Assembly: GCF_002162135.1 (NCBI RefSeq)
Contig: NZ_CP021382.1
Location: 744,001-808,000 of the forward strand
Source: Cellvibrio sp. PSBB006
GTDB taxonomy: Bacteria > Pseudomonadota > Gammaproteobacteria > Pseudomonadales > Cellvibrionaceae
DNA length: 64,000 nt
Direction: 5' to 3'
The notes under the pieces: generated by a model
Seen by the model: the letters and a program-made list of their open reading frames with translations, nothing else
What the model was told of the DNA's origin: nothing
The model's database searches: none
Part shown: positions 35,148 to 44,300 of the stretch, in pieces
How positions within the stretch are numbered: the first letter of the stretch is position 1
How the letters are laid out: every line of letters starts with the position of its first letter
Translations under genes and position numbers: made by a program

Positions 35148-38100
35148 TCAGACAATATCTTTATTTAATTCTCTACTAAAAATATCGCCTATCTCATAGA
35201 CATTCAGTAGTTCAACAAGAATGTGATGATGAGTGGTATTGATGTTATAGCGAACTATGGGCTTTCTAGATAGCGATTGAGCATTTTCCAGTTTGTTCTT
35301 CAGGCGTGTAACTTCGCAATCCATGGCACAAAAATAATGAATCTGCTCTACTTGAGCTGTTGGTCTATGAACCAAATTAGCCAAGCTCGTAACCATGTGA
35401 AAACGATCCGACCATTTCATTTTACCGCTTCGGATTTCCGCATCATTCAGGGTACTTTCCATTTGTGCAGAGATATCGCTTCCTTCCAGACCAGTAACCA
35501 TTTTTCGCTCCAAATCACCCAATTTGCTTAAATCAGGATCAATCAGGCGCGCAAAAATCGAGTCCAGAAACCCTAAAAACTGAACTTTTTCGCCTCGAGC
35601 CTCTAGCATGACCGCCATTTCATAAGCAATACATCCTCCAATGGAGGCGCCGGCCATAAAATAAGGCCCTTTTGGCTGAACCTTTAATAACTCTTGTAAA
35701 TAGAGATTTGCCAACTCCTCGACGGTCGAAAATTTTGGCTTGGTGCCCCTTGCTATGCTGGGGTCCTGGAAGCCATAAATGCCGCCATCAAAATCGAGAT
35801 GATCCATCAACATATCGTAACAAGTGAGAACACCTAACGGTGAAATCAATATAAGATTACGATCATTTTTAGGCTTTTTAAGTTGTACCAAGCAGTTTTT
35901 GGAGTTCTTTTTAATTAAAATAGACTCGTCTTCACCAACATTTTTTATTTCAGTATCGATCAGAGTCTCGTATAGTTCATCTGGAATCTCGAATAACTCA
36001 GCTTTTTGCTGGTTTTCACCCAGCTGCTTGTATATTTCATATGCCACTGACCGACCAATAGCGTAACCACCAAGCAAATATGTTCCCTCCGCCTGGAACA
36101 TACGAACTTCGTGCATATAAAAAGCAGTCATACCGAGAACTGTTTTAGCGTAGGTTTTCTTATCCATTTTGCTTAACACAATATCAGGTATTTGAAAACC
36201 GTATACGGATCCATCAAAATCCAAATTTTTCCTCAGCTCCTCGATAACATAATAATTTTTTCTCGGTAGAATGAAAAACAAGCTTTTGGGTACATCGGAT
36301 TTTCTGATAAGGACCATATTAGGGCCCAGTCCAAGTGCATTAGCCTCAGCTCTTTTAACTTCAATAACGTCAGCAAAGCCACCTAATGTAGGGTTATTGA
36401 ATACATCATCAATGGTTAACTGACATGAAAATATTTGTCGGCACTTGTTAATCAAATACACTGTGGCCAGCGAATGACCGCCAAGATCAAAAAAATTATC
36501 ATTCAATCCAATTTTTTCTATATTAAGCTGGGATTTCCAAAGTTCTGCAATTTTAATCTGGGCTTCCGTCTCCGGGGGAATATAGGCTTTGCCATTATCT
36601 TTTAAAGACGCGGTTTTGTTTAATTCTTTACGATCTACTTTTCCATTAATGGTCCTTGGAAAGCTTTTATAAAAGCAAATGAGGTTAGGGATCATGTACC
36701 CGGGAATTACTTTTTGTAAGCTTGCAAGTATATGATGTTCAAAATCTTTTGTTTGCACTGGCGAGGCGACATGGGCAATCAGTCGAGCCGGGTCAACATT
36801 ATTATCGTAAGTTACTAACGCTTCCTGGATATCAGGAATTGCGAGCAAACACCGTTCAATTTCCGCTAACTCTACACGATAACCGCGAATTTTTACCTGG
36901 AAATCCGCCCGCCCCAAAAACTCAATGCTACCATCTTCATTAAAACGAGCCAGATCTCCGGTTTTGTATAAACGCTCGCCCTCCCTTTTTGCAAATGGAT
37001 TGGGAACAAAACGTTCAGCCGTTATCCCAGCCTGATTCCAATATCCATGGGCCAAGCCTTGACCACCGATATAAAGCTCTCCTATTTCGCCAATGGAAGC
37101 TACGTCGCCACTTGAACCAAGAATATAAGTCTGGACATTATTAATTGGCTTACCGATGGGCAAACTTATGTAGTCATTGGTTTCATCCAATTTGTGACAT
37201 GTTGCACCGACGGTAGTCTCTGTCGGGCCGTAGTGGTTGATAACCCGACATTCTGCAGCCAAATCCTTAATCTTCCTGATCAACCCCGCATCGGTAGATT
37301 CCCCACCCAGAATTAGACAAACCCGCGGAAGAATTCTCCTGGGATTTTCGACTGTCAATAAGGCGGACAAATGTGAAGGCACTATTTTCAAACAATCCAA
37401 TGGACGCCTGGCAAGGCTTTCCGCGAGGAGCTCTGCATCCATTGACACGTTTTTTGAGAAAATTCTCAAAACACGACCGGAACACAAAGCGCCAAATAGC
37501 GCAGTGTTTCCCAGATCTGATGCAAAAGCAGAAAACGCGGCAATCTCCGCGCTGGCGTCGAGATCGAGCAGGGACAATACACCATTAACGTAATTACTTA
37601 AGGCTCGATGAGAAACCGCAACACCTTTTGGATTCCCCGTGGATCCCGATGTATAAATTATATACACGACCTGGTTAATCGATACGTTCAAATTGAGATT
37701 GGAGTCATTGAAATGATCGTACTTAAAGTCATTCAGATCGAATTTCAACTTGGACGTCTTTATATCCCTCAATGAATCAACCAACTCCGTCTGCACAATA
37801 ATGATCTTCAAGTCAGCGCTTGTGGCTATATAGTTCACCCTATCCACGGGAAAACTAGGATCGATGGGAACATAAGCGGCTCCGATTTTACTTATCGCTA
37901 GCATCCCTACAACCATATCCGCCGACGGCTGGAACAAAATGCCGATGTTATCGCCGCTCTTTATACCTAAAGACATTAGGTGGCGAGCCATTTTATTGGC
38001 CATTGTATTTAGCTCAAGGTAACTGAGCTCAACATTTTCATCAGCAACCGCCGTGCTGGCAGGCGCTAAATCGGCATACTTTTCAATGTATTGATGGATT

Positions 38101-39488
38101 AATGAAAACCCATCTTCATCAACATATAAATTATTAAATTTTGTAATAATTTTTTCTTTTTCTTGGTCGCTAGCCAATTGTAGTTTTTTTACTTCCAGAT
38201 TCGGATACTTTAGAACATGGGATAACAACGTTTGGAATTGATCCGAAAGTACCTCCATCCTTATCTTTGAGAACTGGTTGGAATCGTATTCCAAATCGAA
38301 AATCAACTTGCCCTTACATTCCAAACAGGACAGCTTAACCTCAAAGGGCTCTAAAATGGAGCGTATATTTTCAAGTTCAAATATAGTGCCATTAATTTCA
38401 TATACGGATTCCACCACCCTATAGTCAAACCCAACTGGATATTTAATAACTTGAATTAAATCAGAATCACTTTGCTCCGCCCAGTTATAAAACTCAAGGA
38501 ATTCCTGGTACCCTTTAAGTATCTGATGATTCTTCTCGACCTGTTTTATATAAGATGTGCCGTCTAAAATTTGAGTAGAAACAGGTAAAATTTTATCTAA
38601 TAACCCTACCGCGCTGGCAAGCTCTTCAAATTTTCGTCCATTAAAATTGGTGCCAATAACAGCGCTGTCGCTATTAGTCAACCGTGATATTAAAAGTTGC
38701 CAACAGGTGAATACACAGTCCTGAACAGATACGCCTGTTGATTCGGATAAGCGCTTAAGCTCCTCATAAACGCCGTCCTTACTATGCAAGGTATAAAACT
38801 CAGGTGAAAATTTTTGTTCTGCCGCGTTTCGCTTGCATGGAATACTAGCGCTGTAAAAATCATTAATATTTTGTTGGGCCCAAAAGCTGGCACTGGCCTC
38901 ATCCACTGAATCCAGAATATCGGTAAGCCATTGCGCCACATCAGCATACTGAATGGCGTCTTCATCCTTTTCCATCTTTTGTGGAAGGTGCCGATAAGCT
39001 TTTACGATTTCATCCACAATTAGCGCTGCGGATGATGCATCAGCACATATTGATGGCATTGACACCAATAATTTATATTCCTTATCTGAGAATTTTAATA
39101 ATACAGGATATAAAAAAGGCCCCTCTTTTAAATCATATTTCCTGGATAAGCAGGCACTGGTTATTTCTTTAATGGCATCTGTTCTTTCCGACAGATCCAG
39201 CGCCGAAACATCCTGAATATCTAATTTTGGGCTAACAGAATTGGTAATAATCTGGAATGGGAAAAAGACACCTTTAACTCTTTGGTATATAGACCTTAAA
39301 ATCTCATGCTGCTCAACAAGCGAGGAGAATGCCAGTTCAAGCTTTGGAATGTCCAAGAATCCATTGATGTTTACAGTAAACTGCACAACGTTGATGTTGT
39401 TATAAGAGTCAACCAGCCAAGCTCTTTTTTGTTGAGGTGATAATGCAAAGGCATTGCTCTGATCAAAAGATACTTCTTTGCTTTCCAT
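35148..39488 (-). CDS. Terminal NRPS: C-like interface - A(Asp) - T - TE(inactive) - TE
   Basis: 1,446 residues; AGGGA precedes the ATG. Residues ~12-430 are a condensation-fold domain in which the HHxxxDG motif is PSICADA (145-151), so it cannot catalyse normal condensation. The A domain (~460-960) has YTSGSTGNPKG, HYGPTETT, LYKTGDLARF and GKVDRKEL; its pocket positions read D-L-T-K-I-G-H-V-G-K by my alignment, the aspartate code. The T domain (~970-1040) has NFFDLGGHSL. Two thioesterase segments follow: the first (~1055-1165) has GGYAIG where G-x-S-x-G is expected and stops short of its own catalytic His; the second (~1190-1440) has AGASIGG, FLDS and THHHIL, a complete triad. It would load the last Asp and release or cyclise the peptide. 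It is followed by the free hydroxylase. Confidence 0.9.
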   Translation of the reverse strand: MESKEVSFDQSNAFALSPQQKRAWLVDSYNNINVVQFTVNINGFLDIPKLELAFSSLVEQHEILRSIYQRVKGVFFPFQIITNSVSPKLDIQDVSALDLSERTDAIKEITSACLSRKYDLKEGPFLYPVLLKFSDKEYKLLVSMPSICADASSAALIVDEIVKAYRHLPQKMEKDEDAIQYADVAQWLTDILDSVDEASASFWAQQNINDFYSASIPCKRNAAEQKFSPEFYTLHSKDGVYEELKRLSESTGVSVQDCVFTCWQLLISRLTNSDSAVIGTNFNGRKFEELASAVGLLDKILPVSTQILDGTSYIKQVEKNHQILKGYQEFLEFYNWAEQSDSDLIQVIKYPVGFDYRVVESVYEINGTIFELENIRSILEPFEVKLSCLECKGKLIFDLEYDSNQFSKIRMEVLSDQFQTLLSHVLKYPNLEVKKLQLASDQEKEKIITKFNNLYVDEDGFSLIHQYIEKYADLAPASTAVADENVELSYLELNTMANKMARHLMSLGIKSGDNIGILFQPSADMVVGMLAISKIGAAYVPIDPSFPVDRVNYIATSADLKIIIVQTELVDSLRDIKTSKLKFDLNDFKYDHFNDSNLNLNVSINQVVYIIYTSGSTGNPKGVAVSHRALSNYVNGVLSLLDLDASAEIAAFSAFASDLGNTALFGALCSGRVLRIFSKNVSMDAELLAESLARRPLDCLKIVPSHLSALLTVENPRRILPRVCLILGGESTDAGLIRKIKDLAAECRVINHYGPTETTVGATCHKLDETNDYISLPIGKPINNVQTYILGSSGDVASIGEIGELYIGGQGLAHGYWNQAGITAERFVPNPFAKREGERLYKTGDLARFNEDGSIEFLGRADFQVKIRGYRVELAEIERCLLAIPDIQEALVTYDNNVDPARLIAHVASPVQTKDFEHHILASLQKVIPGYMIPNLICFYKSFPRTINGKVDRKELNKTASLKDNGKAYIPPETEAQIKIAELWKSQLNIEKIGLNDNFFDLGGHSLATVYLINKCRQIFSCQLTIDDVFNNPTLGGFADVIEVKRAEANALGLGPNMVLIRKSDVPKSLFFILPRKNYYVIEELRKNLDFDGSVYGFQIPDIVLSKMDKKTYAKTVLGMTAFYMHEVRMFQAEGTYLLGGYAIGRSVAYEIYKQLGENQQKAELFEIPDELYETLIDTEIKNVGEDESILIKKNSKNCLVQLKKPKNDRNLILISPLGVLTCYDMLMDHLDFDGGIYGFQDPSIARGTKPKFSTVEELANLYLQELLKVQPKGPYFMAGASIGGCIAYEMAVMLEARGEKVQFLGFLDSIFARLIDPDLSKLGDLERKMVTGLEGSDISAQMESTLNDAEIRSGKMKWSDRFHMVTSLANLVHRPTAQVEQIHYFCAMDCEVTRLKNKLENAQSLSRKPIVRYNINTTHHHILVELLNVYEIGDIFSRELNKDIV

Positions 39489-39576
39489 CGAGATCCCTAC
39501 TTTTAATTTATGTTTTAAGTCCTGTTAGGATGATGTTACTTTTTAATCTCTTAACAAGTCAAAAGGAATTACTTTT

Positions 39577-41034
39577 CTATACAACATTATTAATCGATAC
39601 TACGTTTTTGGGTTTTGATAATTTATTCCAGCCTATATATATTGTGGTATGCAAGATAATTAATAAACCCGCCAATATAAATAACAAACCAATCCCTCTG
39701 CCGTCGCCCGACGGTATAATACCCCCAAGATACCGGGAAAATATCCCTCCGTCCTTCATTCCTGGTTCGAATATATAATCCGCCATCAACGGCGCAAGTA
39801 TTATCGCGCAAGGCATAACAAAGTTATCAATTTGCCGCTTTGCCGCAAAAACACGACCTTGAACTTCGCGCTCTACAGACGACTGCCAAATCGTCTGGGC
39901 ACACGCTTGAATAACGGGAATGGCAAAGGAGAAAAAGAACGAGGCAACCGCTAACAGAACAAAAGATGTTCCAAGGCCACATAGTATTGAACTAAATCCA
40001 ATCATATAAGTAAAACCAACAACCGCGTCCATTTTCCTTTCCGGCCCGCCCCAATAACTCATAAATATCGCACCTGACAACCCGCCGATACCGGCAATAC
40101 TTACTAGCATACCCAGTTCGGTAGGATTCGAAACTATTAACACCAGGGGTCGAAACAACACATAAATGAAACCAGTAGCAAATCCCGCCATAGCTAAAAA
40201 AACCAGCAACTGTTTTAGCTCGTAACGTTGAAATATGTAAGCGAAACCAAACCTGGTTTCATCCACAAGCAGCTGAAAAGAGAATCGCTTTTTGCGTAGA
40301 CTTTCAGAATTAACCGAAGGCACCTTGACAACTAAAAGACATGCCATACCCAACAAAAAGGTCATAAGGTCAATTAATATAACCCATTGCAAACCAAATT
40401 TATCCATTAATAACATAGATAAAAGAGGGACAATAATCGCCCCGCCCTGTAACGCGATTTGCATCATCCCATTTGCTTTTGCCAGATACTCTTTAGGTAC
40501 CAGCAAGCTGGTAGTGGCACTGTGCGCCAACTGCTGAAATGTACCCCAGCACGCAGCCAGGGCTGCAATAACATAAATATGCCATACATCCAGCAAATTT
40601 TTATAAATCAAATATAAAACAATCAGGGTTCCCAAAGTATTAGCCACATCACTCCACAACATAATCGACTTTCTGTTATAGCGATCTACAACAATGCCAG
40701 CCAAGGGTGAGAGAAAAATGGAAGGAATGAATTGAATAACCAGGCTCAAACCAAATGCGGTGGCAGAGCCAGTCTTTTGCAAGATCCAAATGCTAAGGGC
40801 GAAACCCGTTGTCAATGAGCCCAATGTTGATATCGATTGCCCACAAAGCAGGATCGAAAAATCCTTTAAATCCCTAGTTTTGGTCAATTTATATTTTCCC
40901 TTATCGAACGTAGATAACTTATTATTCAGGTTGGCAGTAGCTCCGCTAACCATGCCAGTCGCAACTATAATATGCAACATGTATATAGTGCAATAAGTGT
41001 TAAAGCAATAAACAACCCGATTGAAACCTTTCAC
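39577..41034 (-). CDS. MFS exporter of the EntS/DHA3-like type
   Basis: 485 residues with about 12 TM helices, e.g. FSILLCGQSISTLGSLTTGFALSIW and the loop PLAGIVVDRYNRKSIMLWSDV, which matches the MFS D-R-x-x-R/K signature between TM2 and TM3. The N-terminal ~50 residues before RDLKDFSILL are poorly conserved in look. Starts at 41034 (GTG), 40980 or 40953 are all possible and none has a strong ribosome site. DHA3/EntS-like carriers export siderophores and other peptides from cytoplasm to periplasm. Placed between two NRPS genes and alongside an ABC-type periplasmic exporter, it suggests a two-step export route. Substrate specificity is inferred from context. Confidence 0.85.
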   Translation of the reverse strand: MKGFNRVVYCFNTYCTIYMLHIIVATGMVSGATANLNNKLSTFDKGKYKLTKTRDLKDFSILLCGQSISTLGSLTTGFALSIWILQKTGSATAFGLSLVIQFIPSIFLSPLAGIVVDRYNRKSIMLWSDVANTLGTLIVLYLIYKNLLDVWHIYVIAALAACWGTFQQLAHSATTSLLVPKEYLAKANGMMQIALQGGAIIVPLLSMLLMDKFGLQWVILIDLMTFLLGMACLLVVKVPSVNSESLRKKRFSFQLLVDETRFGFAYIFQRYELKQLLVFLAMAGFATGFIYVLFRPLVLIVSNPTELGMLVSIAGIGGLSGAIFMSYWGGPERKMDAVVGFTYMIGFSSILCGLGTSFVLLAVASFFFSFAIPVIQACAQTIWQSSVEREVQGRVFAAKRQIDNFVMPCAIILAPLMADYIFEPGMKDGGIFSRYLGGIIPSGDGRGIGLLFILAGLLIILHTTIYIGWNKLSKPKNVVSINNVV

Positions 41035-41340
41035 TTTAAAGTTGAAATTTCTTGACTTTATTTACTCAACAAACCCGCACGAAATCATCAATCTTTTACG
41101 TCATTTAAAACAGAACTAACGGAATCTAACCAGCGGTCGATAAATTATCTAATCGATGAGTCTCAGACTATTGATTAGTCGGGTTTTTTATAGATTATCT
41201 ATTGTGATAAATGTACAGCAAATCATTACTAATTCGATAATCAAGCGCAGAACTTGTTTTTTTGGCACATGAGGAGTCGCTACGCCAAGGCTTATCATGC
41301 GGCACATTTTTGATAATGTTGCTTTTGATGGTGCAGAATC
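41035..41340. other. Intergenic gap inside the NRPS cluster
   Basis: 306 AT-rich bases with no ORF, the largest gap in the cluster and so the likeliest place for an internal promoter driving the MFS gene and everything downstream. A small hairpin GACTA-TTGAT-TAGTC (41166-41180) followed by GGGTTTTTT would terminate plus-strand transcripts, although no plus-strand gene precedes it. AT-rich stretches near 41190-41250 include partial GATAATC-like words but no convincing Fur box. Confidence 0.4.
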
Positions 41341-44300
41341 TCACACATCCGTTTCTTTTATTTCATTACCAATTGCAACAACAATTTTTCTTTCACCTTT
41401 AAATGGCAATCTTGCGTGCGCCGTTAGCATATTATCCAAAAGGATAATATCGCTTTCATTCCAGATATGCTTGTAACAATGCTCGTCCATAACAGCAACA
41501 ATTTCCTCAATAATAGAGTTCTCAATCACCGAACCATCGCCGAAATAGACATTTCGGGGGAAGTCATTTTCACTGAATTGTGCGCGGAGTCCATCATAGG
41601 TGTCCCGATCCAGGCAGGCCACATGAAATAACAACACCTGATTGAAAAATAACATATCACCGGTTTTCGGATGCTTTCTGATAGCATTACAAAGCTTACG
41701 TGTTTCAAGCGTATCCTTTTCTTTCCATTTATAAGTCATACCAGACAGGCGACACTGTTCCTCCACCTCACCCCGGGTTTGGCAGTTAAAAAACTGCTGC
41801 CAACTGACATCGATCTTATCAATAAAATTTCTTGTATATAGAACTTTCTTCTCCTCAAATATTTTTATAATCTTTGGATCAAGTTCGTTATATATCTTTC
41901 TGCAATCCACGATAGCAGTTTCGCCCCCCGCATGCGCAGCTTTAACGCAAGAAAACATTATTTTTCCTGGCCACTTATCAAGATGAGAGCTTTCGTTATG
42001 GAAGTGAATTGTTTTACTTTCGGGATATGGAGTGGATTTGTATATGTAATCGGTATCGCCAGCTTTAGGCAGATCCCCATAATTTCCCATCAATGTGTTA
42101 CCACTGAGCTCCCCTGCAATATCATGGAATTCAGCGCCGGGCTTAAACTCAAAACCTCTAAACAAGATTCCGCCGTGCCCAATTAGTTTTTCATTAATGT
42201 AGCTCTGGTTATCTGCTGCCCACTCCTTCAAATTTACTCCCTTCATTGCAGGGGTAACCACCAATGGGAGCTTTTGGTCCGGAGAAACCAATTTTTCACT
42301 TATGAGCTCTGTATCGGAGATAGAAATCGCTTTTCTTTTGGTTTTTATAAGACTGCTAAGTTTATTTCTTTTGGCTTCTTGTTTACTTTCTTCGTTCGCT
42401 TTAATTTCTTCTTCTGATAGCATTTTAATATCCTTTATTTTAATCATGGAATTTTCAACCACTTCTTCCAGGATGTTCACATAGTGCGTCGACATTTTTT
42501 CTATGGTGGCGCTTGTAAATAAACTGGAATTAAAAATTAACAACCCCTGAGCATAATCATCAATTTCCCCAACCATCATTGTTAGATCAAACTTTGTTTC
42601 TTGATCCTCAATGTCCTTAAGTTCCAAAGCCTGAATATCCAATCCAGGGACATCAAAATCTTTATTGGGAATGTTCTGTAAAACAAATAAATGTTGAAAT
42701 ATTGGAGAATAACCACTTTTTCTTTCAAAATTAACAGAACGCACAATCGATGAGAAAGGGATATTTATATTCTCAAAAGATTCCCGCAAAATTTTTGCTT
42801 CGGAAATCAAAAATTCTTCAAAAGAACTATCAGGATCTATTATCGATCGCAAAGCCAATTGATTTACAAAAAAGCCAATCATATTCTCCAATTCGAAGCT
42901 ACTTCGATTCGCAACAGTGGTTCCTACTGTCACATCCCTCTGATCAGAGTAGCGCGACAACAACAATTTAAAGCAGAGCAATAACACATTAAATAACGTT
43001 ACGCCATTATTGCGACATATCCCTTCCAAGCCGCTTTTCACCTCTTGGGAAATATTAAATGTATAAACCTCCCTGGTATTATTATTGGATCCTTCCCTGG
43101 GAAAATCAGATTTTACATTTAATAACGAAGGCAAACCATCCAGGCGTGATTTCCAAAAATTAATTTCTCTCGATTGAAATTCGTTATCAAACCTGGCGCG
43201 CTCCCATATTGCATAATCAGCATACTGAACTGTCAAATCCGGAATGGATGGTTTTTTCCCGGATAATTTTGCATCATAGAATTTGAAGAAGTCATTGAAC
43301 AACACTCTTTGCGACCAACCATCGGAAATTATATGGTGTATGCAGCTGATTAGCGCGCTTCTTTGATCTTCCATTTGTAATAAGACCACCCTGAACAGCG
43401 GTCCAACTTCAAGATTCAAATTCTCAAAAATTCCTTTTTGCAAATAATTTTTCAATATTGCTTCTTTTTCGGTGGAAGCCGTTGAACGTAAGTCCAATAT
43501 CTCCAATCTGGATATAAGCTTATCGGCATGAATCATCTGCCGTATATTATTGTCCACCTGCATGAAAGTGGTCCTAAGCACCTCATGTCGCTGGATAACC
43601 TCATGAAAACTTTGTTCGAATACCTCGATATTTAGCTTTCCCCTTATTTCCAATGCGGAGGGCATGTAATAAGCGGTACTTTCCTTATCTCGCTGATAAA
43701 GAAACCATAATCGTTCCTGGGCCAGGGAAATAGGAATTCCATTCGACCTATCTTGCGCAGTCAATTTCAAGGAATCGTGCCTATCGAACCTGGAATCTAA
43801 AAATTCTGCGAGTTGTTGTAATGTGGGATTCGATATTAAATTAGAAACCGGAAATTCGATTTTGAATGTTTCAGATATCCGGAAAACGACCAGGACCGCC
43901 AATAGGGAATGGCCACCCAACTTAAAGAAGTCATCCGTCCGGGCAACGCTATTAACATTCAGTTCTTCTTCCCAGATTTTCGCTATTATTATTTCAGTCG
44001 GAGTTACAGGAACTTCAAATAATTTTTGTGGTTTGTTTTCTATTTTTACCAACGCAGCCAAATCTATCTTTCCATTCACCATTCTGGGAATTTCTTCGAT
44101 AAAATTGATAATGGCGGGGATCATATAGGCTGGCAGTTGATCAGATAACAGATTCCGGATCCGGATTTCATTTTCCTCGGCTCCCACGATGAATGCGATA
44201 AGAGCTCCCGTTCCCCCGTTCTTTTTATCAACTATTACCGCTGCATCTTTCACCAGGTTGGTTTTTTTGAATGCACACTCAATCTCACCTAATTCAATCC

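Noticed and set aside
41166..41188. Terminator-like hairpin with T-run on the plus strand
   Set aside because: The stem is only 5 bp and there is no plus-strand gene upstream; for the minus-strand cluster the T-run is on the wrong side.
41161..41250. Possible Fur box in the gap before the MFS gene
   Set aside because: Partial GATAATC/AATGATT words occur, but no 19-base match of useful quality; the region is simply AT-rich.
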